Shown: positions 41,335 to 50,244, counted from the stretch's first letter. The stretch: 64,000 nucleotides of DNA from CAYWTS01 sp964461265 (GCA_964461265.1 CAYWTS010000008.1:11892-75891), one strand, 5' to 3'. Translations and numbers: made by a program. The notes: generated by a model not told the origin, from the sequence alone.

Positions 41335-43074
41335 TTATATACTGTTATCCGCTTCTATCAACTGCTTCGCACTTTTAATTGAGGCATCCGTGATCTTTTC
41401 CCCGCTTATTAGCCTCGCAATCTCAGCAACCTTTTCTTGTTTGGTTAATTTACGGATTTTTGTAAATGTAGTGTCCTTGTCTGTTTCTTTTTCTACTATA
41501 AAGTGTTCATCTGCCTGCGCTGCTATTTGTGCAAGGTGTGTAACCGCTATAATTTGATGTGATTTTGAAAGCTTTTTTATAACTCTTCCTGCTTTCTGGG
41601 CTATTCTTCCGCTTATTCCGGTATCAATTTCATCAAAAATTAACGTGTTTATTTTATCGGCTTCTGCCAACACTGTTTTAATTGCCAGCATTATCCTTGA
41701 AACCTCACCTCCCGATGCTGTTTTCCTGAGCGGTGTAAAATCATCGCCTTTGTTTATTTGAACATGGAACTCAACATCATCTATGCCGCCGGGTGTCAGC
41801 TTAACTCTGCCTGTTTTCTTCCTGAACATTAGGTTGTCTTCTGCTTCTGCCGTAGCTGTTTCTTTTATCTCTGTCTTAAATTTTGCATCTTCAAGCCCCA
41901 GCTCCCTGAAGTACTCTTCAACATCTTTCTCAAGCTGTTTGGCTTTCTGTTTTCTTTCCCCTGAGATTTTCAAAGCAATGTTATATGCCTTTTCTTTTTG
42001 TGTTTTTACGTTTTCTTCCGCCTCCTTTATTTTGCTGTCAAAGTTATCAAGAAGTGAAAGGTCTTTTTCTGCCTGATGGGCAATTTCAATAATTCCCTGT
42101 ATGTTTGTTCCGTACTTTTTCTTTAAAAATTGAAGTTTATAAAGTCTTTCTCTCATTTCCTCTACTTTCTCCGGTTCAAAGCTAATTTTATCCAAGTGTT
42201 CTTTAATCTGCTTGCTTACCTCTTTCAATATTTCCCCTGCCCTGTCTGCTTCTTTAACAGATTCTGCTGCTGCTTTGTCTATCGAACTAATTTTTGCCAG
42301 AATATTTTGCACTTCCTTTATTTTTTCTATAACGGAACCTTCTCTCTCATACAGTTCTGTATAAGCACCCGATAGTGCCTGTTGTATGGTTTCATGATTT
42401 TCGACTACGTTAAGTTCTTCCTCAATTTTTTCTTCCTCGCCTGGCTGGGGGTTTACATCCTCAATTTCTTTAAGCTGAAACTCCAGAAAACTTCTTTTGT
42501 TTTCTATCTCATTTTTTCTCTTTACAAGATTATTATACTCTTCAATTTTATTAATTAAATCCCCAAATACACTTTTATAATTCACCTTCAAATCAATAAA
42601 ATTTTTTCCTTTCTTACTTTCAACATAACTGTCTAAAAACTCTATATGAGTTTCTTTTTTTAATAACGATTGGTGTTCATTCTGTGAGTGTATATCTACT
42701 ATCAGATTTCCTATTTCTTTAAGGTCATTTATATTAATCGGAGTATCATTTATAAAACACCTGCTGTATGCCTTGCTATAAAGTTCTCTTCTTAATATAA
42801 GTCCATATTCCAATTTTTCTGCTCCTGTTTTATCGAGATATTTTTCTATCCTTTTATTGTTGCCAGGAACAAATAATCCTTCTATTACCATTTTTTCTCT
42901 GTTTTTCTCTATTACCGAATAGTCAGCTCTTTCACCAAGGAGTAATGACAATGCATTTATTAAAATAGATTTACCGGCTCCTGTTTCTCCAATAATAATA
43001 TTAAAGCCTGCAGAAAAATCAATCTCTATGTTCTTAAGAAGAAGATAATTTTTTATTGTTAATTTCTCTAACAA
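41335..43074 (-). CDS. recN: DNA repair protein RecN
   Basis: RecN is an SMC-like ATPase that acts in repair of double-strand breaks. The 579-residue product has Walker A GETGAGKS (29-36) in an N-terminal head, two coiled-coil arms around a central hinge (about 150-380), and a C-terminal head with the ABC signature and Walker B LIFDEIDTGISGRIA (about 483-497) plus AVTHLAQIAAQADEH. The start is TTG (LEKLTIKNYLLLKN follows at once, as in other RecN). It lies downstream of dnaA with 221 AT-rich bp in between. Confidence 0.96.
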   Translation of the reverse strand: MLEKLTIKNYLLLKNIEIDFSAGFNIIIGETGAGKSILINALSLLLGERADYSVIEKNREKMVIEGLFVPGNNKRIEKYLDKTGAEKLEYGLILRRELYSKAYSRCFINDTPININDLKEIGNLIVDIHSQNEHQSLLKKETHIEFLDSYVESKKGKNFIDLKVNYKSVFGDLINKIEEYNNLVKRKNEIENKRSFLEFQLKEIEDVNPQPGEEEKIEEELNVVENHETIQQALSGAYTELYEREGSVIEKIKEVQNILAKISSIDKAAAESVKEADRAGEILKEVSKQIKEHLDKISFEPEKVEEMRERLYKLQFLKKKYGTNIQGIIEIAHQAEKDLSLLDNFDSKIKEAEENVKTQKEKAYNIALKISGERKQKAKQLEKDVEEYFRELGLEDAKFKTEIKETATAEAEDNLMFRKKTGRVKLTPGGIDDVEFHVQINKGDDFTPLRKTASGGEVSRIMLAIKTVLAEADKINTLIFDEIDTGISGRIAQKAGRVIKKLSKSHQIIAVTHLAQIAAQADEHFIVEKETDKDTTFTKIRKLTKQEKVAEIARLISGEKITDASIKSAKQLIEADNSI

Positions 43075-43268
43075 TATTATTAATATATAAAGTTATTATA
43101 GTATAAGTAGTAGTAATGTTAAATTATGTAATAAACACGCAAAATGTTTTAATTATTAGAAGTTTAATAAAAATAATGTTTATAGAATTGTTAGTTATTT
43201 TAGGTTATTTAAGCAAAAATAGAAAATAAAGGTGTGATAAAAAATAATATGAGAGGTTCTGTTAATAA
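43075..43268. other. AT-rich space between recN and dnaA
   Basis: About 190 bp of very AT-rich sequence with no gene. It contains one TGTTAATAA (43260-43268), a motif repeated near dnaA. Confidence 0.4.
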
Positions 43269-43291
43269 AAAGTTTGTTATAAACAAACTTT
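43269..43291 (-). terminator. AT-rich terminator downstream of dnaA
   Basis: On the minus strand AAAGTTTGTT, loop TAT, AACAAACTTT is a perfect 10-bp stem followed by TT and AT-rich sequence. It lies directly after the dnaA stop. The stem is weak in GC, so termination is likely but may be partial. Confidence 0.6.
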
Positions 43292-43295
43292 GTTG

Positions 43296-44744
43296 TTAGC
43301 TTGTTAAAATCTCTTCTTTTAATGAATCAATTTTACCGGTAAAAACAGGATCTGAGTTTATTAAATCCTCAACACATTTACAAGCATGTATTACGGTAGC
43401 GTGGTTACGGCCTCCGAAATGAGATCCTATAGTCTGTAATGAGCAGCCAGTAAGTTCTTTTGAAAGAAACATTGCTACATGACGGGCAGTTACTATTTCC
43501 TGCCGTTTTGTTTTAAGACGTAAAAGGGATTCCTCTATTCCAAAGAAACGAGATACGGATGAAATAATGGTGCCTATGTCGACATTAAGTTTTCTGGATT
43601 TGAGAGCGCCGTATTTAGATATGCTTCTTTTGGCTATTTCCATATTTATTTCGCAACCGCTTATTTGAGATTCAAAAATCATGCTTTTAAGACAGCCTTC
43701 AAGTGAACGTATGTTGTCTTTTATATTTACAGCTACAAACTCGAGTATTTCATAGGGTATTTCCACCTGTTCAAACTCACATTTTTTATTAAGTATTGCG
43801 ATTCTTGTTTCAAGATCTGGCGGCTGGATATCAACCGTAAGCCCCCACTGAAAGCGGGTAATAAGACGTTCTTCAAGACCGGTTAACTGGTGCGGAGGCT
43901 TATCACAGGAAAGAACAATCTGCTTTTTAAGCTGGTAAAGCGAATTGAAAATCTGGAAGAACGAATTCTGCGTGCTTTCTTTTCCTTCAAGGAACTGTAT
44001 GTCATCAACAATAAGGATATCAAGCGAGCGGTAAAATTTTTCGAATAAATGTGTATTGTTAAGGCGTATGCTCTGTACAAAAGATGTTGTAAAATCAGGA
44101 CCTGTAATATAGCAGAGACGCGCTGAAGGCCGGTTTTTAACAAGCTCATTTCCAACCGCCTGCATTAGATGTGTTTTGCCAAGTCCCACGCCGCCGTAAA
44201 TTAAAAGAGGGTTATAACGGTGCCCCGGTCTTGAGGCAACCGATAGAGCTGCAGCAACAGCAAACTCGTTGTTTTGGCTGCGGACAAAACTTACGAAGGT
44301 TAAATCCTGATTGAGGTTGGTTGCCCAAGAAGGGGATTGTTCTTTAATAACCTGCTCTGGCAGAGAGAAGGTAGTTTTTACAACAGGGAGATTATCAGCA
44401 AGCTTCTCAGCAGAAACGTGTTCATGCGGTACTGAATCCGGAATTACATTGCTAATTACCGGGTTTAATACAACGGGTTCTTCAGAAATATGTTTCAGTG
44501 CTTTATTAATCTGCTCGGAAAAACGGGCTGTTAAGATTTTGTAGAAATCATTGCTGGGTACCGAAATTGTAAGAATGTTACCAGAAAAAGAAATAGCTTT
44601 TACAGGTTTGAACCACGTATTATATTTAATGCCCGAAATACTTTGACTGATTATTTCAAGGAAATTATTCCATACAATCCCGGCATCTTTAGCGGTTTGT
44701 TGATTTAAAGGACTATCGAAAAGCTGTAGTTGTTTCTCTTGCAT
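43296..44744 (-). CDS. dnaA: Chromosomal replication initiator DnaA
   Basis: DnaA, the AAA+ initiator that binds DnaA boxes and opens oriC. Length 482. Seen: an N-terminal DnaB-interaction domain (about 20-90), a variable linker, the AAA+ domain with Walker A GGVGLGKT (184-191), Walker B LIVDDIQF, and the C-terminal DNA-binding helix with VTARHVAMFLSKELTGCSLQ and FGGRNHATVIHAC. The variable linker is rich in Val/Pro. It is divergent from mnmE; dnaN is not adjacent here. Confidence 0.97.
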   Translation of the reverse strand: MQEKQLQLFDSPLNQQTAKDAGIVWNNFLEIISQSISGIKYNTWFKPVKAISFSGNILTISVPSNDFYKILTARFSEQINKALKHISEEPVVLNPVISNVIPDSVPHEHVSAEKLADNLPVVKTTFSLPEQVIKEQSPSWATNLNQDLTFVSFVRSQNNEFAVAAALSVASRPGHRYNPLLIYGGVGLGKTHLMQAVGNELVKNRPSARLCYITGPDFTTSFVQSIRLNNTHLFEKFYRSLDILIVDDIQFLEGKESTQNSFFQIFNSLYQLKKQIVLSCDKPPHQLTGLEERLITRFQWGLTVDIQPPDLETRIAILNKKCEFEQVEIPYEILEFVAVNIKDNIRSLEGCLKSMIFESQISGCEINMEIAKRSISKYGALKSRKLNVDIGTIISSVSRFFGIEESLLRLKTKRQEIVTARHVAMFLSKELTGCSLQTIGSHFGGRNHATVIHACKCVEDLINSDPVFTGKIDSLKEEILTS

Positions 44745-45151
44745 GGTTGTCTAGCATATTTAAAAGTTTTTCTAAAAGTAATTTGATATGAGAAAACGCT
44801 TTAACCCGGTAACCGGAAACTATACCCAGGATTTCGGGAAATTATAAATTATTAACAGTGAAAACGCTCTCTAACCCAAGCAAAAACAGGTTATTGCGAG
44901 AAATCCCCCGAGTTTTTAACATTTGTTGTTAATAACTTTTGAACAACGTAAAATATTCTTACGCTTAATTTTGTGCTTCTGTTTGGAGGGGGAAGTTTAT
45001 TAACAAACTGTTAACAAGAGTATGTTCTTTCCCGGCAATACATTATAAAGTATTAAAGAAGCAAATTCAATAGCTCAATTTAGAATTTATAAATTTCCCT
45101 TTCAAGGTTAATTATTTTTTAAATGACTTACCATTATTTTTGTTATTTATT
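44745..45151. other. Candidate replication origin region between dnaA and mnmE
   Basis: About 400 AT-rich non-coding bp. The nonamer TTATTAACA occurs at 44849-44857 and 44997-45005 and inverted at 44927-44935; near-matches TTTTTAACA (44913-44921) and TTGTTAACA (inverted, 45009-45017) lie nearby. This nonamer differs at two positions from the canonical DnaA box TTATCCACA, and it also occurs elsewhere in the window, so its meaning is uncertain. Position next to dnaA and the mnmE-mnmG-rsmG block fits the classical origin neighbourhood. Confidence 0.35.
45135..45142 (+). promoter_or_regulatory. Candidate -7 element giving a near-leaderless mnmE mRNA
   Basis: TATTTTTG ends 9 nt before the mnmE ATG (45152). 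If active, transcription would start within a few bases of the ATG. No TTG at the expected upstream distance was seen. Confidence 0.3.
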
Positions 45152-46534
45152 ATGTCACCATTATCAGGTAAAGAGATAACCACAATAGTTGCACCGGCAA
45201 CATTAGTAGGTGAGTCGGGTATCACTGTGATAAGAATAAGCGGACCCAAAGCTATAGAGATAACCGATATGTTATTTTCAACATCGCAGCATAAACTTAA
45301 AAGAAAAGACCTCGCCAAACAAGAAGGGTATACAGTTCACCACGGATTTATTTTTAAAGAGGGTGAAGCACTTGACGAAACTGTAGTTACACTTTTTAAA
45401 GCACCCCACTCATATACAGGTGAGGATGTAGCGGAGCTGTCTATACATGGAGGACGTACTATGTGCCGTAAAATTATAGAGTTACTTCTTACAAAGGGCT
45501 GTGTTTATGCTGAACCGGGTGAGTTTACAAAGCGGGCTTTTCTGAACGGTAAAATGGATTTGATTCAAGCCGAAGCGGTTGCCGACCTGATCAGGGCAAA
45601 AACAGAACAAGCAGCATCCTCTGCAACAATGCAGCTGTCCGGAAGACTTACGGACAAGATAAACAAGTTAAGGGAAAGACTAATTGATGTCTGTTCGCTG
45701 ATGGAGCTTGAGCTTGATTTTTCGGAGGAAGAACTTGAAATAATCCCAAAAGATAAAATTAAAAGCAGTATAGAAGAAGTTATAAAAACAATAAATGAAA
45801 TTGCAGGATCATATGAAGGGGGAAGGGTATTAAGAGAAGGCATGAACCTTACCATAACCGGAGAACCAAACGTAGGCAAGTCGAGTATTTTTAATTATAT
45901 GCTTAACGATAGCCGGGCAATTGTTTCCGATATCCCGGGTACCACACGCGATTACCTTGAGGAGTCACTGATTTTAGGAGATATTAAGTATAACTTAACA
46001 GACACGGCGGGTATCAGAACGGCAAAAGATGAAGTTGAGAAAATGGGCGTTGAAAGGTCATTCCGTAAAATAAAGGAAGCAGATATTGTAATAAATGTAT
46101 ATGACGCAACCAAAATTGACGATTATACAGAAGAACTAAAAAGACCAATTAAAAAAAACCATATCATTGTTCTTAACAAAACAGATTTATTGAGCACAGA
46201 ACCGCAAATTTCGGGAAAATTTTTATATATTTCTGCTAAAACAGGTAAAAACATAGATTTATTAGAAAAAAAGATTATTAAATTATCAAACCAAATTACA
46301 AATAAAGCCATCCATAGCGAGGTTTTTATTACAAATATCAGACACCGGGATTTACTAACAAAAGCAGAGGAAAATCTCAAAAATGCATTGGCTGCGTGTA
46401 ACGAGGAGGCAGGAAACGAGATAATATCTTTTGAAACAAGAGAGGCAGTAAAAGCTCTGGAAGAGATAATAGGAAAAACAACAAATACAGAGATTTTAAA
46501 CAATATTTTTTCAAAATTCTGCATTGGGAAGTAA
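45152..46534 (+). CDS. mnmE: tRNA modification GTPase MnmE
   Basis: MnmE, with MnmG, installs 5-carboxymethylaminomethyl or aminomethyl groups on wobble uridine 34 of several tRNAs. From ATG 45152 (MSPLSGKEIT) it has 460 residues. It has the N-terminal tetrahydrofolate-binding domain (about 1-117), a helical domain, a G domain with GEPNVGKSS (about 235-243), DIPGTTRDY, DTAGIR and NKTD, and the invariant C-terminal CIGK. It lies 48 nt before mnmG. An in-frame TTG at 45140 would add four residues and overlap the -7 element, so the ATG is preferred. Confidence 0.97.
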   Translation: MSPLSGKEITTIVAPATLVGESGITVIRISGPKAIEITDMLFSTSQHKLKRKDLAKQEGYTVHHGFIFKEGEALDETVVTLFKAPHSYTGEDVAELSIHGGRTMCRKIIELLLTKGCVYAEPGEFTKRAFLNGKMDLIQAEAVADLIRAKTEQAASSATMQLSGRLTDKINKLRERLIDVCSLMELELDFSEEELEIIPKDKIKSSIEEVIKTINEIAGSYEGGRVLREGMNLTITGEPNVGKSSIFNYMLNDSRAIVSDIPGTTRDYLEESLILGDIKYNLTDTAGIRTAKDEVEKMGVERSFRKIKEADIVINVYDATKIDDYTEELKRPIKKNHIIVLNKTDLLSTEPQISGKFLYISAKTGKNIDLLEKKIIKLSNQITNKAIHSEVFITNIRHRDLLTKAEENLKNALAACNEEAGNEIISFETREAVKALEEIIGKTTNTEILNNIFSKFCIGK

Positions 46535-46556
46535 TTAATAACTAAAGATGGCCAAT

Positions 46557-46572
46557 AGTTTCATGTGAAACA
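46557..46572. promoter_or_regulatory. parS-like site between mnmE and mnmG
   Basis: AGTTTCATGTGAAACA matches the bacterial parS consensus TGTTTCACGTGAAACA at 14 of 16 positions; the differences are the first base and one of the two central bases. parS sites bind ParB/Spo0J and cluster near origins. The position in the mnmE-mnmG gap near dnaA supports this. parA and parB are not seen in this window. Confidence 0.55.
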
Positions 46573-46581
46573 TTTAAAAAA

Positions 46582-48468
46582 GTGTTAATAAAAGAAAAGA
46601 AATATGACATTTTAGTAGTCGGAGCAGGCCATGCAGGAATTGAGGCAGCCTGGGCAGCATCTGGCATGGGGTGTATAGTGGGAATAGTCACAATGGATCC
46701 AGATGCAATTGGACGCATGTCTTGCAACCCGGCAATTGGAGGAACTGCTAAGGGACATCTTGTTAAAGAAATAGATGCCCTTGGCGGATTAATGGGAAGA
46801 ATAGCAGATGACACGGGAATTCAGTTCAGGATGCTGAATAAATCGAAAGGTCCGGCAATATGGTCGCCAAGATGCCAAAACGATAGAGAATTCTATTCAA
46901 TAACCGCAAAGAAATATCTGCAGCAGCGAGAAAACATTACTATAATTAAAGGAATGGTTGACGAGATTTACGCTGACGGAGATAAAATTAAAGGAATTGT
47001 TTTGTCGTCCGGAAAGGTAATAAATTGTAAAGCATTGATTATAACAAGCGGAACGTTCCTTAACGCGGTTATGCATACCGGCTTAAATCAAACCGAAGGA
47101 GGCAGATATGGAGAACAATCAGCCACAAGACTATCTAAATCACTATTAAAGCATAATTTTACAACAGGCAGGCTAAAAACGGGAACCCCGCCCCGCCTTG
47201 AGAAAAGCACTATTGATTTCAGTGTATGTGAAGTACAGCCCGGAGATCTGGATCCGGAGCCATTTTCAATGCAAACGAAAGGTAAGTTCCCGGCATTAGA
47301 TCAGATTTCCTGTTTTATTACACATACAAATCCGGCTGTACATAAAGAGCTGGAAAAGGGTTTTAAGTATTCGCCGATGTTCACGGGGAAAATAAAAGGA
47401 GTTGGTCCGAGGTATTGTCCCTCAATAGAAGATAAGATATACAGATTTTCCGATAAACTGCGTCATCAGATTTTTCTTGAACCGGAAGGCTTAGATACAA
47501 ATGTTATTTATATGAACGGTTTTTCTTCAAGCCTGCCTGCAGAAATACAGCAAAAAGCATTACAGAGAGTTAAAGGACTTGAAAAGGCAACCATGCTTCG
47601 CCCGGGTTACGCAGTGGAATATGATTTCTTCCCAACATATCAGATAAAACTTACACTTGAAACAAAATTTGTAAAAGGGCTCTATTTTGCCGGGCAGATA
47701 AACGGGACGTCGGGGTATGAAGAAGCAGCAGCACAGGGACTTATGGCAGGTATAAACGCTGCTTTAAAGCTGAAAGGAGAGGAACCATTTATACTAAAGC
47801 GTTCAGAAGCTTATATCGGGGTTCTTATAGACGATCTTATAAACAAATGTCCCGATGAGCCATACCGAATGTTTACCTCTTCAGCCGAGTACAGACTTAT
47901 ATTACGGCAGGATAATGCAGACAGACGCCTGTTAAAATACGGACACAAATTTGGATTGATTCCGGAAGAGTTTCACAAGGAACAATTAATTCAGGAAAGG
48001 TTAATTCAAAACGGGCTTAATTTTTTTAAGCAGGAATACATTCCCCCAAAGGCAATTAATGATTTTTTAGTTCGGAACAATTCTTCATCCATTCAGCATT
48101 CCGAAAACGCTGCACAAATTGTTAAAAGAAATGAAATAAAACTTGATAGTTTCCTTGAAATCGGTTATTTCAAAAACAACAAGCTTATAAGCATGATCAG
48201 GGAAAACAAGAAGGTAATAGAACAAATAGAAATTGAGCTTAAGTATGAAGGATATATTAAGAGACAGTCTGAACAGGCAGAACAATTTAATGGAATTGAG
48301 TCGGAAGTAATACCGGGAAACTTCGATTATAAAAAGATAAAATCGCTTTCTTCAGAAGCAAGAGAAAAGCTGAGCAAAATTAAGCCGCTCTCGCTTGGAC
48401 AGGCATCGCGTATAGCGGGAGTATCGCCATCCGATATTTCAATACTTGCTGTGTATATGAAAGGGTAA
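46582..48468 (+). CDS. mnmG: tRNA modification enzyme MnmG (GidA)
   Basis: The FAD-dependent partner of MnmE in U34 modification; 628 residues, normal length. The dinucleotide-binding VVGAGHAGIEAAWAASGMG begins at residue 11, followed by GRMSCNPAIGGTAKGHLVKEIDALGG. C-terminal motifs are HKFGLIP and LGQASRIAGVSPSDISILAVYMKG. The start is GTG 46582, 48 nt after mnmE. Its stop overlaps rsmG by one nucleotide, so expression is coupled. The conserved order mnmE-mnmG-rsmG is intact. Confidence 0.97.
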   Translation: MLIKEKKYDILVVGAGHAGIEAAWAASGMGCIVGIVTMDPDAIGRMSCNPAIGGTAKGHLVKEIDALGGLMGRIADDTGIQFRMLNKSKGPAIWSPRCQNDREFYSITAKKYLQQRENITIIKGMVDEIYADGDKIKGIVLSSGKVINCKALIITSGTFLNAVMHTGLNQTEGGRYGEQSATRLSKSLLKHNFTTGRLKTGTPPRLEKSTIDFSVCEVQPGDLDPEPFSMQTKGKFPALDQISCFITHTNPAVHKELEKGFKYSPMFTGKIKGVGPRYCPSIEDKIYRFSDKLRHQIFLEPEGLDTNVIYMNGFSSSLPAEIQQKALQRVKGLEKATMLRPGYAVEYDFFPTYQIKLTLETKFVKGLYFAGQINGTSGYEEAAAQGLMAGINAALKLKGEEPFILKRSEAYIGVLIDDLINKCPDEPYRMFTSSAEYRLILRQDNADRRLLKYGHKFGLIPEEFHKEQLIQERLIQNGLNFFKQEYIPPKAINDFLVRNNSSSIQHSENAAQIVKRNEIKLDSFLEIGYFKNNKLISMIRENKKVIEQIEIELKYEGYIKRQSEQAEQFNGIESEVIPGNFDYKKIKSLSSEAREKLSKIKPLSLGQASRIAGVSPSDISILAVYMKG

Positions 48469-49094
48469 TGCAGAAGTGTAAACCTGTCAGTTTTTTTAAA
48501 CCGGAGAGACTTAGAAATGGAAAAGCTATGTATTTAGACTTAGAAGTTAAATATAATCAATTACTTATGGAGTGGAACAAGAAAGTTAACCTCGTTTCAC
48601 GGAAAAAAGAAAATATATATGATTTGATCGATGACAGCAGGTTGTTTCTAAAGTACATTCCCGAGAACGAAGCCTTAAGCATTCTTGACCTTGGTACAGG
48701 GGGCGGAATACCCGGTGTTGTGCTTGCAATCCATAGACCAAGGATAAACTTTATTTTGGCTGACAGCGTAAGAAAAAAAACAACAGCATTACAGAGTATT
48801 GTTGATAAGCTGGAACTGAAAAACGTTACGGTTGTTTGCTCGCGTGCAGAAAAGCTTTATGAAGACACAAACTATAAAAATAAGTTTGATATTATAGTTG
48901 CGCGTTCTGTTGCAGAACTTCAGGATTTGGTTAAATGGTCAAAGAATCTTTTGAAGGGAAAGGGAAAACTGCTTACAATTAAAGGAAAAAACATCAGCAG
49001 GGAACTTAATAAAGTAAAAAAGAATAAATTTGTTAAAGCTATAATAACCGACGAAACGCAGGAAAAACAAGCCGTAATTGCAGAGTTTTACTGA
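48468..49094 (+). CDS. rsmG: 16S rRNA m7G527 methyltransferase RsmG (GidB)
   Basis: RsmG methylates N7 of G527 in 16S rRNA. The 208-residue product has the SAM-binding LDLGTGGGIPG (about 73-83), the DLEVKYNQLLMEWNKKVNLVSRKKE lead (about 24-48) with the substrate helix, and the FDIIVARSVAELQDLVKWS segment (about 140-158). Starts in this family often lie close to MYLDLEVKYN, so residue 21 may be the true start; the ATG at 48468 overlaps the mnmG stop by 1 nt. Ends the mnmE operon. Confidence 0.95.
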   Translation: MQKCKPVSFFKPERLRNGKAMYLDLEVKYNQLLMEWNKKVNLVSRKKENIYDLIDDSRLFLKYIPENEALSILDLGTGGGIPGVVLAIHRPRINFILADSVRKKTTALQSIVDKLELKNVTVVCSRAEKLYEDTNYKNKFDIIVARSVAELQDLVKWSKNLLKGKGKLLTIKGKNISRELNKVKKNKFVKAIITDETQEKQAVIAEFY

Positions 49095-49171
49095 CAAAGC
49101 ATTGAAATAAGCCAAAAGCACCACACAGCCCCCCGATAATACCGGAACAACACACCACGAGCTAAAAGCCG

Positions 49172-49202
49172 TTGACTCCCGATTCATTAGTTCATATATT
49201 TG
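49172..49202 (+). promoter_or_regulatory. Bacteroidota-type promoter of the arsR-dsrE operon
   Basis: TTG (49172-49174, within GTTGAC) is followed after 20 bp by TATATTTG (49195-49202), a full match to TAnnTTTG with the expected spacing. The predicted transcript starts near 49209, about 20 nt before the ArsR start. Confidence 0.6.
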
Positions 49203-49227
49203 TAAACTATTAAACCACTAAACTAAA

Positions 49228-49548
49228 ATGGAAAAGAAAACATTATACACGCTACACGCCGATGTTTGCAAGGCACTTGCACATTCAGTGAGAATCGAAA
49301 TAATAGACGTGCTGAAAGACCGGGAGTCCGCATTTGGTGAAATACTTGTAAAAACAAAAGTTTTAAAATCAAATCTCTCACAGCACCTTTCTATTATGGT
49401 TCAAAAAGGAATTTTAGACCAGAGGAAAAAAGGGCTCCATGTGTATTATAAGCTGTCTTCACCAAGGGTATATGAGGCTTTTTATATGATGAGACAGGTG
49501 CTGAAAGAAAGAATTCAGAAGCAGGGGAAGCTGCTGAAAAGGATGTAA
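49228..49548 (+). CDS. ArsR-family transcriptional regulator
   Basis: A 106-residue winged-helix repressor of the ArsR/SmtB family. The HTH is seen as FGEILVKTKVLKSNLSQHLSIMVQKGIL (about 33-60), followed by the wing RKKGLHVYYKL. No clear metal-binding cysteine pair is present near the DNA-binding helix, so it may sense a sulfur species or redox state rather than a metal. It starts the operon with dsrE (21 nt downstream) and a decayed oxidoreductase, and probably controls it from the promoter at 49172-49202. Confidence 0.88.
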   Translation: MEKKTLYTLHADVCKALAHSVRIEIIDVLKDRESAFGEILVKTKVLKSNLSQHLSIMVQKGILDQRKKGLHVYYKLSSPRVYEAFYMMRQVLKERIQKQGKLLKRM

Positions 49549-49569
49549 AAAACATAAATAATAGTAAGA

Positions 49570-49923
49570 ATGAAAACATTAATAGTTATACACGACGCAC
49601 CCTACGGGAACGAGAAAGCATACAATGCATTAAGGCATGCAATGACCCTTCAGGCTGAGCATAAGGAAGTAAAGGTTGCGGTTTTTCTCATGGCTGACGC
49701 CGTAGCCTGTGCAGCTAAAAACCAGAAAACACCGCAGGGATATTACAATATTGAGCGAATGGTCAGTTATGTAATAAGGAATGGCGGCGATGTTAAGCTA
49801 TGCGGAACCTGTATGGATGCAAGGGGAATGGACGAGCACACTATTATCGAAGGCGCATTAAAAAGCACGATGTCGGAATTTACTAAAATAGTACTGGATT
49901 CCGACAGGGTGATTTCGTTTTAG
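49570..49923 (+). CDS. DsrE-family protein
   Basis: A 117-residue DsrE/YchN-like protein, a family of small sulfur-trafficking or sulfur-relay proteins. Seen: the LIVIHDAPYGNEKAYNALRHAM start (about 4-25), VAVFLMADAVACAAKNQ (about 36-52), and a cysteine segment GGDVKLCGTCMDARGM (about 74-89) that contains the conserved cysteine region. Proteins of this type work with sulfide oxidation and sulfurtransferases. It lies between an ArsR regulator and a decayed sulfide:quinone-reductase-like gene, consistent with a sulfur-related operon. Confidence 0.88.
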   Translation: MKTLIVIHDAPYGNEKAYNALRHAMTLQAEHKEVKVAVFLMADAVACAAKNQKTPQGYYNIERMVSYVIRNGGDVKLCGTCMDARGMDEHTIIEGALKSTMSEFTKIVLDSDRVISF

Positions 49924-49926
49924 TAT

Positions 49927-50244
49927 ATAAAAAAAATATATAAGCCTATACAGACAATTATAGTTTTACGTGGATGCGTAGGAGGCATTATTAACGCTAA
50001 TGAGCTCAGCAAACACTTTGGTAATAGGCATAGCATAGTTGTTATTGAAAAAAATCCGGGTCAATTAAATACCTCGGTTTTTGAATTTTGTTTTATTGCT
50101 TGCTTCCGTTTACCGGCCACTTATCTAATTAGTAAAAAACAAGCTGACTTAAAAACGAGTTCCATTCTAAACCGTTGTAAATTATTAAAATACAAAAATT
50201 TTTCCGAAACTGCTAAAAATCAGGAATTAATAAACGGGGATTGA
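49927..50244 (+). pseudogene. Decayed FAD/NAD(P)-dependent oxidoreductase (sulfide:quinone reductase-like) remnant
   Basis: Starting immediately after dsrE, the plus strand reads KKIYKPIQTIIVLRGCVGGI then NANELSKHFGNRHSIVVIEKNP in one frame, to a TGA at 50242-50244. This matches the N-terminal FAD-binding part of sulfide:quinone oxidoreductase-like proteins (consensus VVILGGGVGG, then AANEL, then HxIVVIEKNP). The dinucleotide-binding glycines are damaged (RGCVGG), the likely ATG is ATA, and the match fades after about 60 residues, so the gene is a truncated relic. Order arsR-dsrE-oxidoreductase is common. Identification rests on one motif block. Confidence 0.65.

Noticed and set aside
48592..48607. 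A second parS-like sequence within rsmG
   Set aside because: Only about 12 of 16 bases match, it lacks symmetry and lies in conserved coding sequence.
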